Source of the DNA: an uncultured Syntrophobacterales bacterium
Lineage (GTDB): Bacteria > Desulfobacterota > Syntrophia > Syntrophales > UBA5619
Length of the DNA stretch: 64,000 nucleotides
Assembly (NCBI GenBank): GCA_903928915.1
Contig: CAIYSL010000015.1
Coordinates: 16,620 to 80,619, forward strand
Direction of reading: 5' to 3'
Positions 26,100 through 35,783 of the stretch are shown one piece after another. Both the position numbers and the translations under genes were made by a program. Numbering within the stretch: the first letter of the stretch is position 1; each line of letters opens with the position of its first letter. The notes beneath the pieces were generated by a model. That model was not told the DNA's origin, searched no databases, and saw only the letters and a list, made by a program, of their open reading frames with translations.

Positions 26100-26222
26100 A
26101 CCGGGGTCATTGTTCCCGCTGATCCCTGCCCCGCAATACTTCACACCCCGCGCAGCAGTTGTGGTAAGATTGCGCACACTCCCGCTGCGGCAGAACGACG
26201 TTCGGCCTGCACGGGCGAAAGG

Positions 26223-27662
26223 ATGAGCTCCTCACAGCCAATGGATACGCGAAACAAGACCAAGATCGTCGCGACCCTCTCCGATCGGCGCTGCGACGTG
26301 GAGTTTCTCGCGGCGCTCCACCGGGCCGGGATGGATGTGGTGCGGCTCAACACCGCCCACCAGTCCCCCGAGGGGGCCTTGCGGGTGATCCGGAACGTCC
26401 GGGCCGTGTCCGACCGCATCGCCGTCATGATCGACACGAAAGGCCCCGAGGTCCGGACGACGCCCACCGCGGGCGAGATCCTCCTGAAGCAGGGGGACCG
26501 GACGGCCTTCCGGGGCGACCCGGAGCGGGAATCGACCCGGGAGGCGGTCTTTGTCAGCCACCAGGGGTTCGTCGAGGAGGTGCCGGTGGACAGCCGCATC
26601 CTGATCGACGACGGTTCCCTGGAGCTCCGGGTCCTGCGGAAGCAGGGGGACGCCCTGATCTGCGAGGCCCTGGCTGACGGCCGGATCGGCGGGAGAAAGA
26701 GCGTGAACGTCCCGCAAGTCTCCTTCCGTCTCCCCGCCGTCAGCGACAAGGACCGGGCGTTCATCCGCCTCGCCGCCGAGCAGGAGTGCGACTTCATCGC
26801 CCACTCCTTCGTGCGCGGCAAGGCAGACCTCCTGGCCGTCCAGGCGATCCTGGACGAATCCAACAGCCCGATCAAGATCATCGCCAAGATCGAAAACCAG
26901 GAAGGGGTGGACCGGATCGACGAGATCCTCGACCACGCCTACGGGGTGATGGTCGCCCGCGGCGACCTGGCGATCGAGATCCCCTACGAGCGGGTGCCGG
27001 GCATCCAGAAGATGCTGGTCGAAAAGTGCATCGCCCGCCGCAAGCCCGTCATCATCGCCACCCAGATGCTCCAGTCGATGATCGAGAATCCCCGGCCCAC
27101 CCGGGCCGAGGTGAGCGACATCGCCAGCGCCATCTACGGCAAGACCGATGCGGTGATGCTGAGCGCCGAGACCGCCGCCGGCCGCTACCCCTTGGAGGCG
27201 GTGACCGCCATGGCCCGGGTCGCCGTCGAGGTCGAGAAGTCCAGCGCCGACATCCACGACGCCCCGACGGTCGTCCTGACCACCGAGCGGTCTGCCTTCC
27301 TCACCAAGATGGCCGTGGAGGCCGCCCTGAAGCTGGACGCCCGGGCGATCGTCGCCGACTCCTCGTCGGGCAACTCGATCCGCAACATGGCCGGGTTCCG
27401 CGGCCGCAAGCCGATCTTCGCCCACTGCCATGACCGGCACGTGGTGCGGCAGCTCGCCCTGTCGTTCGGCGTGGTGGCCGGATGCATCGCCAAGACCGCC
27501 GACAGCCAGGAGTTCATCCACCGGGCGCTGACGGACCATCTGCAAGACGGCACCCTCGGGGAAGAGGACCTGGTCGTCGTCATCGCCGGGAATTTCGGCG
27601 ACCGGTTCGGCCCTTCCTTCATCGAGATCGGTCCGGCCAAGCTGTTCCTGAAGGGGACATAA
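26223..27662 (+). CDS. pyk: pyruvate kinase
   Basis: A 479-residue pyruvate kinase. KTKIVATLSDRRCD, IDTKGPEVRT, IIAKIENQEGVDRIDEIL (with the general-acid lysine), MVARGDLAIEIP and KPVIIATQMLQSMIENPRPTRAEVSDI follow the expected order around the active site. The usual RLNFSHG block reads RLNTAHQSPEG, a variant found in some bacterial enzymes. A second possible start (ATG at 26241) lies close to the family N-terminus. It stands alone between phoB and the HD gene. Confidence 0.93.
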   Translation: MSSSQPMDTRNKTKIVATLSDRRCDVEFLAALHRAGMDVVRLNTAHQSPEGALRVIRNVRAVSDRIAVMIDTKGPEVRTTPTAGEILLKQGDRTAFRGDPERESTREAVFVSHQGFVEEVPVDSRILIDDGSLELRVLRKQGDALICEALADGRIGGRKSVNVPQVSFRLPAVSDKDRAFIRLAAEQECDFIAHSFVRGKADLLAVQAILDESNSPIKIIAKIENQEGVDRIDEILDHAYGVMVARGDLAIEIPYERVPGIQKMLVEKCIARRKPVIIATQMLQSMIENPRPTRAEVSDIASAIYGKTDAVMLSAETAAGRYPLEAVTAMARVAVEVEKSSADIHDAPTVVLTTERSAFLTKMAVEAALKLDARAIVADSSSGNSIRNMAGFRGRKPIFAHCHDRHVVRQLALSFGVVAGCIAKTADSQEFIHRALTDHLQDGTLGEEDLVVVIAGNFGDRFGPSFIEIGPAKLFLKGT

Positions 27663-27797
27663 CCCCGAACCCGGATCCCCCTTTACCGGCAATGCTCATT
27701 TTGCCGGCGGACAGGCACGTTGCCTCTGCGGGAAGAAGAGGGATGATCCGGAAGAACGACTGCGCAACGCCCCGTCTCCGGGGTGCAGGAGGCTCTG

Positions 27798-28352
27798 ATG
27801 ACCAGAGACGAAGCGGAAGAGCTGCTGAAGCGGCACGTGACGAACGAACGGATGCTCGCCCACTGCTGGGCCGCCGAGGCGGTGCTCCGGGCGCTGGCGC
27901 GCCGGCTCGGCAGGGACGAGGAGCGCTGGGGGCTCGCGGGGCTCCTCCACGACATCGACATCGAGGCGGTCGGGGGCGACCTCTCCCGGCACGGAATCGA
28001 GGCGGAGCGGATCCTTACCGCGGCGGGGATCGATCCAGAGATCGTCGACGCGGTGAAGATGCACAACGAGCGGGTCTGCGCAGCGACCCGGTGCACCGAG
28101 TTCCAGCACGCCCTGGCCGCCGGGGAGACGATCACCGGGATGATCGTGGCCACGGCCCTGGTCTACCCGGACAAGAAGATCGCCAGCGTGAAGGTGAAAT
28201 CGATCACGAAGCGGATGAAGGAGAAGGCCTTCGCCGCATCGGTGAACCGCGACACGATCCGGGAGTGCGAAGCCCTGGGGCTTTCGCTGGAGGAGTTCGT
28301 GGAGATCAGTCTCGGGGCGATGCAGGGGGTCGCCGGCCGGCTGGGGCTATGA
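27798..28352 (+). CDS. HD-domain (HDIG-type) metal-dependent phosphohydrolase
   Basis: A 184-residue cytoplasmic HD-superfamily protein. Metal ligands are visible: His in AHCWAAEAVL, HD in LLHDIDIEA, later His residues in VDAVKMHNE, and Asp in YPDKK. Members hydrolyse nucleotides or related phosphoesters, but this small HDIG form is uncharacterised. ATG at 27798 follows a strong CAGGAGG site. Its last six bases overlap the end of the convergent etfA gene. Confidence 0.82.
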   Translation: MTRDEAEELLKRHVTNERMLAHCWAAEAVLRALARRLGRDEERWGLAGLLHDIDIEAVGGDLSRHGIEAERILTAAGIDPEIVDAVKMHNERVCAATRCTEFQHALAAGETITGMIVATALVYPDKKIASVKVKSITKRMKEKAFAASVNRDTIRECEALGLSLEEFVEISLGAMQGVAGRLGL

Positions 28353-29393
28353 GCGGCGGATCCGGCGCTTCAGCTCCTGGATCAGGGCCGAGCAGAGCTG
28401 TCCCGCGTCGGCGACGACGGCCACGTCGGCCAGCTTCATCATCGTCGCGTTGGGGTTCTTGTTCACGGCGATCGTGAACTTCGCGCCCGTGCAGGCGGCG
28501 GTATGCTGGATGGCGCCGCTGATCCCGAAGGAGAACAGGATCTGCGGCTTGACCTGCTTGCCGGCCTGGCCCACCAGGGCGTCGCGTTCGGTCCAGTCGG
28601 CATACACCACCGGGCGCGTGGCCCCCACCTCGCCGCCCAGGAGCTCCGCCAGCTCGAAGAGCTTGGCGAATTTCTTCTTCGTCCCCATCCCGCGCCCCCC
28701 GCAGACGACGACCTTTGCGTCCTCGAGCTTCCCCTCCCGGGGCGGGCACTTCTCCGAGCTGAGCAGCCGGATCCGATCCGCCGGGATCCCCTCCGGCATC
28801 GGCACGCAGAGCACCTCCCCCCGACGGTCGTAGTCATGGGAGATTTCCTGGAAAATACCCGGCCGGACCGTGGCCATCTGCGGGCGGCGCTCCGGGGTGA
28901 CGATCTCGGCGACGAGGTTGCCGCCGAAGGAGGGGGCCGTCTGGACCAGCAGCCCCTCTTCGTTGATGTCCAGGCCGATGCAGTCGGCGGTGAGGCCCGT
29001 GCCGAGGCGCTTGGCCACCCGCGGGGCAAACTCACGGCCGAAGGTGGTGGCGCCGATCAGGATGATCTCCGGCTTCTCCCGTCCGGCCAGCCGCGCCATC
29101 AGGTGCGTGTAGGTTTCCACGCTGTAGGAGGCCAGCCGCGGATCGTCGGTGAGGTAGACCTTGTCGGCGCCGTGGGCGATGTACTCCCCCGCGACCCCGC
29201 AGAAGGTGGGGTTCTGGGAGAGGGCATCGTCCACCCACTCCTCGGTCCAGTGGCCGAACACGACCCCGCACACCTCCGCGTCGATCTTCCCGGCCAGCTC
29301 CCGCGCCCGGGAGAGGAGCTGGAGGGTCACCCGGTTCTGAAAGTAGTTCCGGTAGTCGCCGAACACCCAGATGCTTCGCTTCGTCTTGCTCAT
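28347..29393 (-). CDS. etfA: electron transfer flavoprotein alpha subunit
   Basis: Receives electrons from acyl-CoA dehydrogenase through FAD, 348 residues. The C-terminal FAD domain has VVCGGRGMG, RPVVYADWTERDALVGQAGKQVKPQ, the SGAIQHTAAC loop and NKNPNATMMKLADVAVVAD. Gene order on this strand is acyl-CoA dehydrogenase, etfB, etfA, with a four-base overlap between etfB and etfA, so all three should be made together for one beta-oxidation step. Whether this ETF bifurcates electrons cannot be judged from these motifs alone. Confidence 0.95.
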   Translation of the reverse strand: MSKTKRSIWVFGDYRNYFQNRVTLQLLSRARELAGKIDAEVCGVVFGHWTEEWVDDALSQNPTFCGVAGEYIAHGADKVYLTDDPRLASYSVETYTHLMARLAGREKPEIILIGATTFGREFAPRVAKRLGTGLTADCIGLDINEEGLLVQTAPSFGGNLVAEIVTPERRPQMATVRPGIFQEISHDYDRRGEVLCVPMPEGIPADRIRLLSSEKCPPREGKLEDAKVVVCGGRGMGTKKKFAKLFELAELLGGEVGATRPVVYADWTERDALVGQAGKQVKPQILFSFGISGAIQHTAACTGAKFTIAVNKNPNATMMKLADVAVVADAGQLCSALIQELKRRIRRS

Positions 29394-30220
29394 GATCGTT
29401 CTTTGCTCGATTTCAGGTCCTGACTGATCGCCCCGCCGATCCGGTCGTCGAACTCAGCGAACAGCTGCTCCACGATCCGCTTCGGGGTGCCGGTGAGGAC
29501 ACGATTTTCCTTCTTCGCCGTCGGCGAATAGACGGTGAGGATCCGGGTGGCCGAACCCGTGGCCCCGAGCCTCTCCGCGTCGAGACCGAGGGCATCGGCA
29601 TCGAAGGTCTCGATCCGCACTGCCGAAAAGGCCGCCTGGAGGCCGGCCAGCGGCACGTGCCGCGGGGTGTAACTGCCGGTCGTCACGGTGATCAGCCCGG
29701 GCAGGGGCATCTCCAGGGTCTCGAGGTAATTGTCCGCGATGCGCTGCATCCGGACCTTCCGGCCGGCCACGGCGATCCCGTCGACAGAGGCGGCGCCCGG
29801 GATGCTGAGCTCTTCCGCGAGCTGGGGGCCGACCTGGGCGGTCTCGCTGTCGCTCGTGGAGTAGCCGCACAGGATCAGGTCGAACCCCGGCGAGGTCTTC
29901 TCGATCGCCCGGGCGAGGGTGTAGGAGGTCGCCAGGGTGTCGCCGCCGGCCATCCGCCGGTCGGTGAGCAGGACGCCGCGGTCCGCCCCGAGGGCTATCG
30001 CCTCGCGGAGCACCTCCTCAGCCATCGGCGGACCCATCGTGATCGCCATGATCGTGCCGCCTTCGGTCTCCCGGACCCGCAGGGCCGCCTCCAGTGCCGC
30101 GCGGCAGGCAGGGTTCATCATCCCTTCCGCCAGATCGCGCTTCAGGGTGCCGGTCTTCGGATCCCAGGGGAGTTCGGAGACCTGCGGCACCTGCTTGATG
30201 CAAACGACTATCTCGACCAT
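29390..30220 (-). CDS. etfB: electron transfer flavoprotein beta subunit
   Basis: A 276-residue EtfB. IVVCIKQVPQV, MNPACRAALEAALRVRE, the CGYSTSDSETAQVGPQLAEEL AMP/adenine-binding block, and the RIADNYLETLEMPLPGLITVT recognition-loop region are all present. The recognition loop (LETLEMPLP) is the site that docks onto the dehydrogenase, so partner specificity for the adjacent acyl-CoA dehydrogenase is plausible. Five bases separate its ATG from the dehydrogenase stop. Confidence 0.95.
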   Translation of the reverse strand: MVEIVVCIKQVPQVSELPWDPKTGTLKRDLAEGMMNPACRAALEAALRVRETEGGTIMAITMGPPMAEEVLREAIALGADRGVLLTDRRMAGGDTLATSYTLARAIEKTSPGFDLILCGYSTSDSETAQVGPQLAEELSIPGAASVDGIAVAGRKVRMQRIADNYLETLEMPLPGLITVTTGSYTPRHVPLAGLQAAFSAVRIETFDADALGLDAERLGATGSATRILTVYSPTAKKENRVLTGTPKRIVEQLFAEFDDRIGGAISQDLKSSKERS

Positions 30221-30225
30221 GGCTG

Positions 30226-31374
30226 TTACGTCCTCTGGCTGAGCACGGCGCGGGCAATGACCATCCGCTGCACCTCGCTCGTCCCCTCGTAGATCTCCGT
30301 GACCTTGGCGTCCCTAAAGTAGCGCTCCACGCCGTATTCCTTGCTGTACCCATACCCCCCGTGGATCTGCACGGCAAGGTTCGTCACCCGGGCCGCCGTG
30401 GCGCTGCAGTGGAGCTTCGCCATCGCCGACTCGGCGCCGAAGGGCCTGCCCGCATCCTTTATCGCGCAGGCCCGGTACAGCAGCAGCCGCGCCGCATCGA
30501 TCTCGGTGGCCATGTCGGCCAGGTAGTTCTGGATCGTCTGGAAGGAGGAGATCGGTTTTTTGAACTGCTGTCGCTCCTTGGAGTAGCGGACCGAGTCCTC
30601 GAAGGCGGCCTGGGCTAGCCCCAGGGCCTGCGCGGCGATGCCGATGCGGCCCGTGTCGAGGGTCGCCAGCCCGATCTTGATCCCGTCGCCGGGGCGGCCC
30701 AGCAGGTTGGCCGCCGGGACACGGCAGTTCTCCAAGAATAGCGAGGAGACGGGGTTGGCCCGCATTCCGCAGAGGTCCTCGATTTCCCCGACGGTGAACC
30801 CGGGGGTGTCCCGCTCCACAACGAACACGCCGGCGCTTTTCTGGGGACTGGCCGGATCGGTCACGGCGAAGATGAGCGCTGTCCCGCATACGCCGCCGTT
30901 GGTCACGAAGATCTTCGTACCGTTGATCACGTAGTCGTCGCCGTCCCGGACGGCCACCGTTTCCACGCCCCCCGCGTCGGAACCGGCATTGGCCTCGGTC
31001 AGACAGAAGGCACCGATCCGCTCGCCGCTCGTCATGGCCGGCAGAAAACGGCGCTTCTGTTCGTCGGTGCCGAACCGTTCGATCGGAAAGATCCCGACGC
31101 CGTTGTGGACGGTGATGCAGAGGCCGACCGCAGCGCTCACCCGGGAGAGCTCCTCGACGGCGATCGCGTAGCTGACGGAATCCATCTCTGCGCCGCCGTA
31201 CGCCTTGGCCGTCTGGAGGCCGAAAAACTGCAGGGGCCGCATCTTCTCGACGACCTCCCCGGGGAACCGGGCGTCACGGTCGATGTCGTGGGCGATCGGC
31301 GCCAGCTCCGCCTCGGCGAACATGCGCACCGCCTTGCGGACCATCGTGTGCTTCATGCAGGGGTTGAAATCCAC
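30226..31374 (-). CDS. acyl-CoA dehydrogenase
   Basis: FAD enzyme that introduces the alpha-beta double bond into an acyl-CoA, 382 residues, the usual short-/medium-chain size. FCLTEANAGSDAG and GTKIFVTNGG are the FAD/substrate motifs, HGGYGYSKEYGVERYFRDAKV is typical, and the catalytic glutamate is in IYEGTSEVQR. Substrate chain length or branching cannot be told. Together with EtfBA it forms a self-contained operon suited to fatty-acid or aromatic-acid degradation by a syntroph. Confidence 0.93.
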   Translation of the reverse strand: MDFNPCMKHTMVRKAVRMFAEAELAPIAHDIDRDARFPGEVVEKMRPLQFFGLQTAKAYGGAEMDSVSYAIAVEELSRVSAAVGLCITVHNGVGIFPIERFGTDEQKRRFLPAMTSGERIGAFCLTEANAGSDAGGVETVAVRDGDDYVINGTKIFVTNGGVCGTALIFAVTDPASPQKSAGVFVVERDTPGFTVGEIEDLCGMRANPVSSLFLENCRVPAANLLGRPGDGIKIGLATLDTGRIGIAAQALGLAQAAFEDSVRYSKERQQFKKPISSFQTIQNYLADMATEIDAARLLLYRACAIKDAGRPFGAESAMAKLHCSATAARVTNLAVQIHGGYGYSKEYGVERYFRDAKVTEIYEGTSEVQRMVIARAVLSQRT

Positions 31375-31419
31375 GGCTCTTTTCTCCGGACGTCCCGTCT
31401 TCGCTCGGGACAGGGCGAC

Positions 31420-31448
31420 ACCATACCCCGAGCAGCAAAGAAAATCAA
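31420..31448 (-). promoter_or_regulatory. sigma-70-like promoter of the acyl-CoA dehydrogenase/etfBA operon
   Basis: Minus strand TTGATT (31448-31443), 17-base spacer, TATGGT (31425-31420), about 45 bases upstream of the dehydrogenase ATG. Confidence 0.45.
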
Positions 31449-31756
31449 GGATTGAACGTCTCTTGCTGGTTGTCCCGCAGGTAATATCTGTCCCCCTCCT
31501 GCAGGCGTATCACATCGTACTTCACGAGCTGTGCCAGGGCCCCGCTCCGGTAATCCTTCAACCCGATGCGAAACAGCGTGCCTTTGCCGTAGGGAAGCTG
31601 CACCGCGGAGGCCGGATCGAAGGCCTTCTTCTCCTTCAGGTCCCGGATGATGAAATCGGCGGCCTTCCTCATCCTCCGCCCGGCGATGATGTTGGCGGCG
31701 ATGAACGCGGCCACGGCGAGCACCACCAGCAGCAGGGTTCTTGCGCTTTCCGGCAT
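31445..31756 (-). CDS. small membrane-anchored protein of unknown function
   Basis: A 103-residue protein with one N-terminal helix (about 7-25) and a cytoplasmic basic/mixed-charge remainder (GRRMRKAADFIIRDLKEKKAF, then a short beta-rich tail). No family recognised. It starts 18 bases after the stop of the glycine-zipper lipoprotein gene on the same strand, so the two probably share the promoter upstream of that gene. Confidence 0.65.
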   Translation of the reverse strand: MPESARTLLLVVLAVAAFIAANIIAGRRMRKAADFIIRDLKEKKAFDPASAVQLPYGKGTLFRIGLKDYRSGALAQLVKYDVIRLQEGDRYYLRDNQQETFNP

Positions 31757-31774
31757 GGGTGTCGACTCCGCCCG

Positions 31775-32506
31775 TTAGAACTGCATGGTGAGGGGATAGA
31801 CCTGCCGGGTGTCCGTCGCCCGGATGCTGATCCGGAGCTCCCTGGCCCCGCTGGCCTCCCCGGGGAAGAAGATGAACCCGTGGGCCACCTCGCGCGGGGG
31901 GACGGCCCGTTTTTCCAGCGTCCGCCGCTGCAGGTCCTCCTGGATCTGGTACTGGACTTCCGTATCGGACATCCCCCGGGCGCCGCCCACGGCGATGCCG
32001 GCAGCGGCGCCGACCGCGGCCCCCTTGCCGGCGGCCGCCGCGACGTTCCTGCCGGTGACGATCCCGATCGCCGCGCCGATCACCGCACCGGCCGCACCGG
32101 CCAGGAGCCCGCCTTTGGCTGCCTCGGGCGCCACCTTGCCCAGCTCGGTCTTCTTGGCGATGCGGTCGTAGGCCATCCGCTCATCCAGGACCGGCCAGAG
32201 GTTGTTCTGGTCGTCGACGAGGAACGTCTTGTCCGGCATGATCTCCAGGGGATGAGCCCCCCGGTTGTCGAAGATCACCTGGACGGGCAGGATGCCGGCG
32301 CCGCGGATGTCGAACCCGAAGGCGGCCTCCGCTTCCGTGTCGCTGTCGTATGCCTTGGCGGCGATCATCCCGTCCGCCACGGCGGTGGCGTTCGGATAGG
32401 CTGACGGCATCTTGAAGGGCACTACCCGCCGCTCGTAGCTCGTGCAGGCTGCACATACTGATACCGACAGGGCCGCGATCAGAATCCGCACGACCGTTGT
32501 TTTCAT
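31775..32506 (-). CDS. lipoprotein with glycine-zipper domain
   Basis: A 243-residue predicted lipoprotein: signal peptide ends VCAAC with the lipid cysteine at residue 21. Residues about 135-185 are glycine/alanine-rich with regularly spaced Gly (AGAAGAVIGAAIGIVTGRN, then a second similar run), a glycine-zipper element that tends to insert in or associate with membranes. The C-terminal part is beta-rich. ATG at 32506 follows GAAGGAGAAGGATC. Function unknown; envelope maintenance is plausible. A promoter with consensus -35 lies about 90 bases upstream. Confidence 0.78.
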   Translation of the reverse strand: MKTTVVRILIAALSVSVCAACTSYERRVVPFKMPSAYPNATAVADGMIAAKAYDSDTEAEAAFGFDIRGAGILPVQVIFDNRGAHPLEIMPDKTFLVDDQNNLWPVLDERMAYDRIAKKTELGKVAPEAAKGGLLAGAAGAVIGAAIGIVTGRNVAAAAGKGAAVGAAAGIAVGGARGMSDTEVQYQIQEDLQRRTLEKRAVPPREVAHGFIFFPGEASGARELRISIRATDTRQVYPLTMQF

Positions 32507-32589
32507 GATCCTTCTCCTTCTGGCAGGGGGGACGCGACGTCCCCTGTTCGCTCGTTCGCATCGGCGCGGCACCGCCGGCCGGTAGGGTA

Positions 32590-32618
32590 TGCATACCCAA
32601 TCCCGGTGCGGATGTCAA
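32590..32618 (-). promoter_or_regulatory. sigma-70-like promoter of the glycine-zipper lipoprotein gene
   Basis: Minus strand TTGACA (32618-32613), 17-base spacer, TATGCA (32595-32590). Confidence 0.5.
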
Positions 32619-32763
32619 CCCGCGCCGTCGGACACTGGGAGCCGCGAAGAAGCGGCCGGTCGCCGCTCCCGTACCCTCCGGCCCGCAACCGCCGGCCCAT
32701 CGCCGCCGCCGGCAAACCGCACGGAGAGGACATCCGCTCCGGGGCACGTTCGCGCCGGTCGCC

Positions 32764-32792
32764 TTGACAATCCTTCGGCAAATCCATAAAGT
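32764..32792 (+). promoter_or_regulatory. sigma-70-like promoter of ftsH
   Basis: TTGACA (32764-32769), 17-base spacer, TAAAGT (32787-32792), about 80 bases before the ftsH ATG. With the minus-strand promoter at 32590-32618 it accounts for the roughly 370-base divergent gap between the lipoprotein gene and ftsH, in which I see no other gene. Confidence 0.5.
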
Positions 32793-32874
32793 AAGGCGCA
32801 CATGCCTGATCAGGCCTGCACGTCCGCCGCCGCGGCGAAACCGCGGCAAACATGCCCGAAGGGATTTGTTCACC

Positions 32875-34698
32875 ATGGAGAAACAGCATAAATTTTCACT
32901 CTGGTACGTCATCCTGGGGATCTGGGTGGTCCTGATCATCCAGAACTACATCGCCTCGATGTACGCCGCCCAAGTCATCCCCTACAGCCAGTTCCTCAAC
33001 TTCCTCAAGGCGAGCAAGGTAACGGAGATCGCCATCACCGCCAACCAGATCCAGGGGAAGATGAAGGTCGAGGGCGCCCCCGACCAGACCCAGCCGTTCA
33101 AGACGATCCGCGTCGACCCGGACCTCTCCAAGATGCTCGAGCAGTACCCGGTCTCGTTCAAGGGGGAGATCGAATCGACCTTCCTGCGCGACCTGTTCTC
33201 TTGGATCTTCCCGCTGCTGTTGTTCGTGGGCGTCTGGTACTTCCTGATGAAGCGGATGGGGGGCCAGCAGGCCGGGTTCATGACCCTGGGGAAGAACAAG
33301 GCGAAGATCTACGTGGAAAACGAGCTCAACGTCACCTTCGCGGACGTGGCAGGGGTGGACGAGGCGAAGCAGGAACTGGTCGAGGTGATCGAGTTCCTCA
33401 AGACTCCGGCCAAGTTCACCGAGATCGGGGGCAGGATCCCCAAAGGGATCCTCCTGGTGGGGCCGCCGGGAAGCGGAAAAACGCTCCTGGCCAAGGCGGT
33501 AGCCGGTGAAAGCGGCGTCCCCTTCTTCAGCCTCTCCGGATCGGAGTTCGTCGAGATGTTCGTGGGGCTCGGCGCGGCCCGCGTCCGGGACCTGTTCGTT
33601 CAGGCCAAAGCGAAAGCCCCCTGCATCATCTTCATCGACGAGCTCGACGCCCTGGGCAAGGCCCGCGGGTTCGGCGCCATGGGCGGCCACGACGAGCGCG
33701 AACAGACCCTGAACCAGCTCCTCGTCGAGATGGACGGGTTCGACCCGAAGGTCGGGGTGATCCTGATGGCGGCGACGAACCGCCCCGAGATCCTCGACCC
33801 GGCGCTGCTCAGACCGGGCCGCTTCGACCGCCATGTCCTGGTGGACAGGCCCGACAGGATCGGACGGGAACAGATCCTGAAGGTCCACCTCAAGAAGATC
33901 AAGACGGTGCCCGACCTGGACCTGGAAAAGCTGGCAAACATGACGCCGGGGATGGTCGGGGCCGACCTGGCGAACCTCGTCAACGAGGCCGCGCTCCTGG
34001 CCGTCCGCCGGGACAAGGACGTGGTGGGAATGGCCGAATTCGAAGAGGCCGTGGAACGGATCATCGCCGGCCTGGAGAAGAAGAACCGGCTGATCAACGC
34101 CAGCGAACGGGAAACCGTGGCCTACCACGAGATGGGACACGCCCTGGTCGCTCTGTCCTTGCCCGGGACCGACCCGGTCCAGAAGATCTCGATCATCCCC
34201 CGGGGGATCGCCGCGTTGGGGTACACGATGCAGGTCCCCACGGGGGACCGGTTTCTGATGCGCAAGACGGAGCTGCAAAACAAGGTCGCCTCGCTTCTGG
34301 GGGGGCGCGCCGCCGAGGAGATCGTCTTCGGCGACATCTCCACGGGCGCCCACAACGACCTCGCCCGGGCCACCGATATCACCCGGAGCATGATCCGCGA
34401 ATACGGCATGAGTGAAAAGCTCGGCCAGGTCTACCTGGCGGGCGACAAACAGCCGCTCTTCCTGGGCGTGGGACCCCGCGAGACCGGGGACTACAGCGAG
34501 GCGACCTCCGAGATCATCGATACGGAGGTCCGCGACAGCATCCGCCGCGAATACGAACGGGCCCTGGCGATCCTCAGGGAGAGGAAGGACGTCCTGATCC
34601 GGGGTGCCAAGCTCCTGCTGGAAAAGGAGAAGATCGACGGCGCGGAGATCCTGGCCCTGATGGCGGCCCCGGCACCGCCCGACCCTGCCGCGGAATGA
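32875..34698 (+). CDS. ftsH: ATP-dependent zinc metalloprotease FtsH
   Basis: Membrane AAA+ protease, 607 residues. Two N-terminal helices (about 9-27 and 108-126) flank a small periplasmic domain. The AAA module has Walker A GPPGSGKT at 196-203, Walker [13 protein letters not shown], the pore phenylalanine loop and arginine fingers RPGRFDRH. The zinc site is HEMGH at 418-422 with a later Asp ligand. ATG at 32875 gives a family-like N-terminus. Slightly short, lacking the long acidic C-terminal tail of E. coli FtsH. It degrades unassembled membrane proteins and regulators. Confidence 0.96.
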   Translation: MEKQHKFSLWYVILGIWVVLIIQNYIASMYAAQVIPYSQFLNFLKASKVTEIAITANQIQGKMKVEGAPDQTQPFKTIRVDPDLSKMLEQYPVSFKGEIESTFLRDLFSWIFPLLLFVGVWYFLMKRMGGQQAGFMTLGKNKAKIYVENELNVTFADVAGVDEAKQELVEVIEFLKTPAKFTEIGGRIPKGILLVGPPGSGKTLLAKAVAGESGVPFFSLSGSEFVEMFVGLGAARVRDLFVQAKAKAPCIIFIDELDALGKARGFGAMGGHDEREQTLNQLLVEMDGFDPKVGVILMAATNRPEILDPALLRPGRFDRHVLVDRPDRIGREQILKVHLKKIKTVPDLDLEKLANMTPGMVGADLANLVNEAALLAVRRDKDVVGMAEFEEAVERIIAGLEKKNRLINASERETVAYHEMGHALVALSLPGTDPVQKISIIPRGIAALGYTMQVPTGDRFLMRKTELQNKVASLLGGRAAEEIVFGDISTGAHNDLARATDITRSMIREYGMSEKLGQVYLAGDKQPLFLGVGPRETGDYSEATSEIIDTEVRDSIRREYERALAILRERKDVLIRGAKLLLEKEKIDGAEILALMAAPAPPDPAAE

Positions 34699-34799
34699 GC
34701 TGGCGTTTCCGGGGAAATCCTGGTATGAGGACGCTTCCACCCCCGGATGCACCCGGAGGGGCACCGGGGAAGCCACCACACTGAGCAAAGGAGAAACCG

Positions 34800-35147
34800 A
34801 TGGCAATTCGCAGGGAAGCACGACTGAAACAGAAAGCCCTCTGGGAGCAGAAGCTGCAGAAGCGACTGGCCCTTCTCAACGCGAAGGGACTCGACGACAA
34901 GAAGATCGCCCTGGATGTGGACGTCAAGGCGCTGAAGGCGAAGCTCAAGGAATCCGATCGGCGCCTCCGGGCGATCGACGCGAACGAGAAGCGCACGACG
35001 GAGCTTGCCGCCATCAAGGCGGAGCGGCTGGCGCAGCCGAAGGAAGAGGCCCCCAAGGCGAAGAAACAGGCAGAACCGCCTCCCCCGGAACCCAAGCCCA
35101 AGAAGAAAAAGAAGAAGGAGGAGGGCGCCGAACCTCAGCAGGCGTAG
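34800..35147 (+). CDS. small highly charged coiled-coil protein, unknown function
   Basis: A 115-residue cytoplasmic protein without membrane segment. Residues 1-85 are helical and rich in Lys/Arg/Glu with leucine/alanine heptads, likely a coiled coil; the end is a proline and lysine tail with a run of six lysines. ATG at 34800 follows AAAGGAGAAACCG. Lies 100 bases after ftsH and ends 24 bases before a convergent gene. I do not know the family; a nucleic-acid or ribosome-associated role would be a guess. Confidence 0.68.
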   Translation: MAIRREARLKQKALWEQKLQKRLALLNAKGLDDKKIALDVDVKALKAKLKESDRRLRAIDANEKRTTELAAIKAERLAQPKEEAPKAKKQAEPPPPEPKPKKKKKKEEGAEPQQA

Positions 35148-35171
35148 CCCTTCCGTCCTGCCCGGCGGAAG

Positions 35172-35783
35172 TTACACCCCCGCCAGATGGCAGGTGTCGT
35201 TCAGGAACAGGAGGTGCGCCTGCCCGTCCGGCGGACACTCCAGCGCCGAGACCGAGCAGTTCGCGATTTCGAAGCGGTCCCGGAAGGCCTGGGCGATCCC
35301 CAGGGCATGACAGAGGATCGTCCGGAGCGAGCCGCGATGGGCGGAGATGAGCACCGTCGCCTTGCCGTTCCCGGTCGCCTCGGCAAAGAGGCGGCCCGTC
35401 CGGCCGGCCAGGCTAGCGATTGTCTCTCCGCCGGTGGGGTGGCCTCCCCCTGCCTTCCAGTCACGCCACTCTGCCGGAAACCGGTCTGCCGCTTCCGGCC
35501 GGGTAAGCCCTTCCCACAACCCGTAGTCGCATTCGCGGAGTTCCGGCCGCGCCACAACGGCAACCGACCGCGGCTGCTGCCGGGCGATCAGCTCCGCGGT
35601 CAGGCGTGCCCTGCTCAGGTCGCTCGCATAGATGATCTCCAGCGGCACAGCGGCAAGCCGCGCCGCCAGCGCCTCGGCCTGCCGCATCCCCCGGTCGTTG
35701 AGGGGGATGTCGGCCTGCCCCTGGATCCGGCAATCCGAATTCCACGCGGTCTCGCCGTGCCGAACAAGATATAGTATTGAAAT
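35172..35783 (-). CDS. histidine phosphatase family protein (CobC/GpmB-like), probable ATT start
   Basis: A 203-residue phosphohydrolase of the phosphoglycerate-mutase-like superfamily. The catalytic LVRHGETAWNSD block, SDLSRARLTAE, the acid ELRECDYGLWEG and the second histidine in ISAHRGSLRTI are intact. It may be an alpha-ribazole phosphatase or general phosphomonoesterase; neighbours do not decide. The frame stays open to an ATG at 35858, but that 25-residue extension is unlike the family. A perfect AAAAGGAGG ends six bases before ATT at 35783, so translation probably begins there with a non-AUG codon. Confidence 0.85.
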   Translation of the reverse strand: MSILYLVRHGETAWNSDCRIQGQADIPLNDRGMRQAEALAARLAAVPLEIIYASDLSRARLTAELIARQQPRSVAVVARPELRECDYGLWEGLTRPEAADRFPAEWRDWKAGGGHPTGGETIASLAGRTGRLFAEATGNGKATVLISAHRGSLRTILCHALGIAQAFRDRFEIANCSVSALECPPDGQAHLLFLNDTCHLAGV

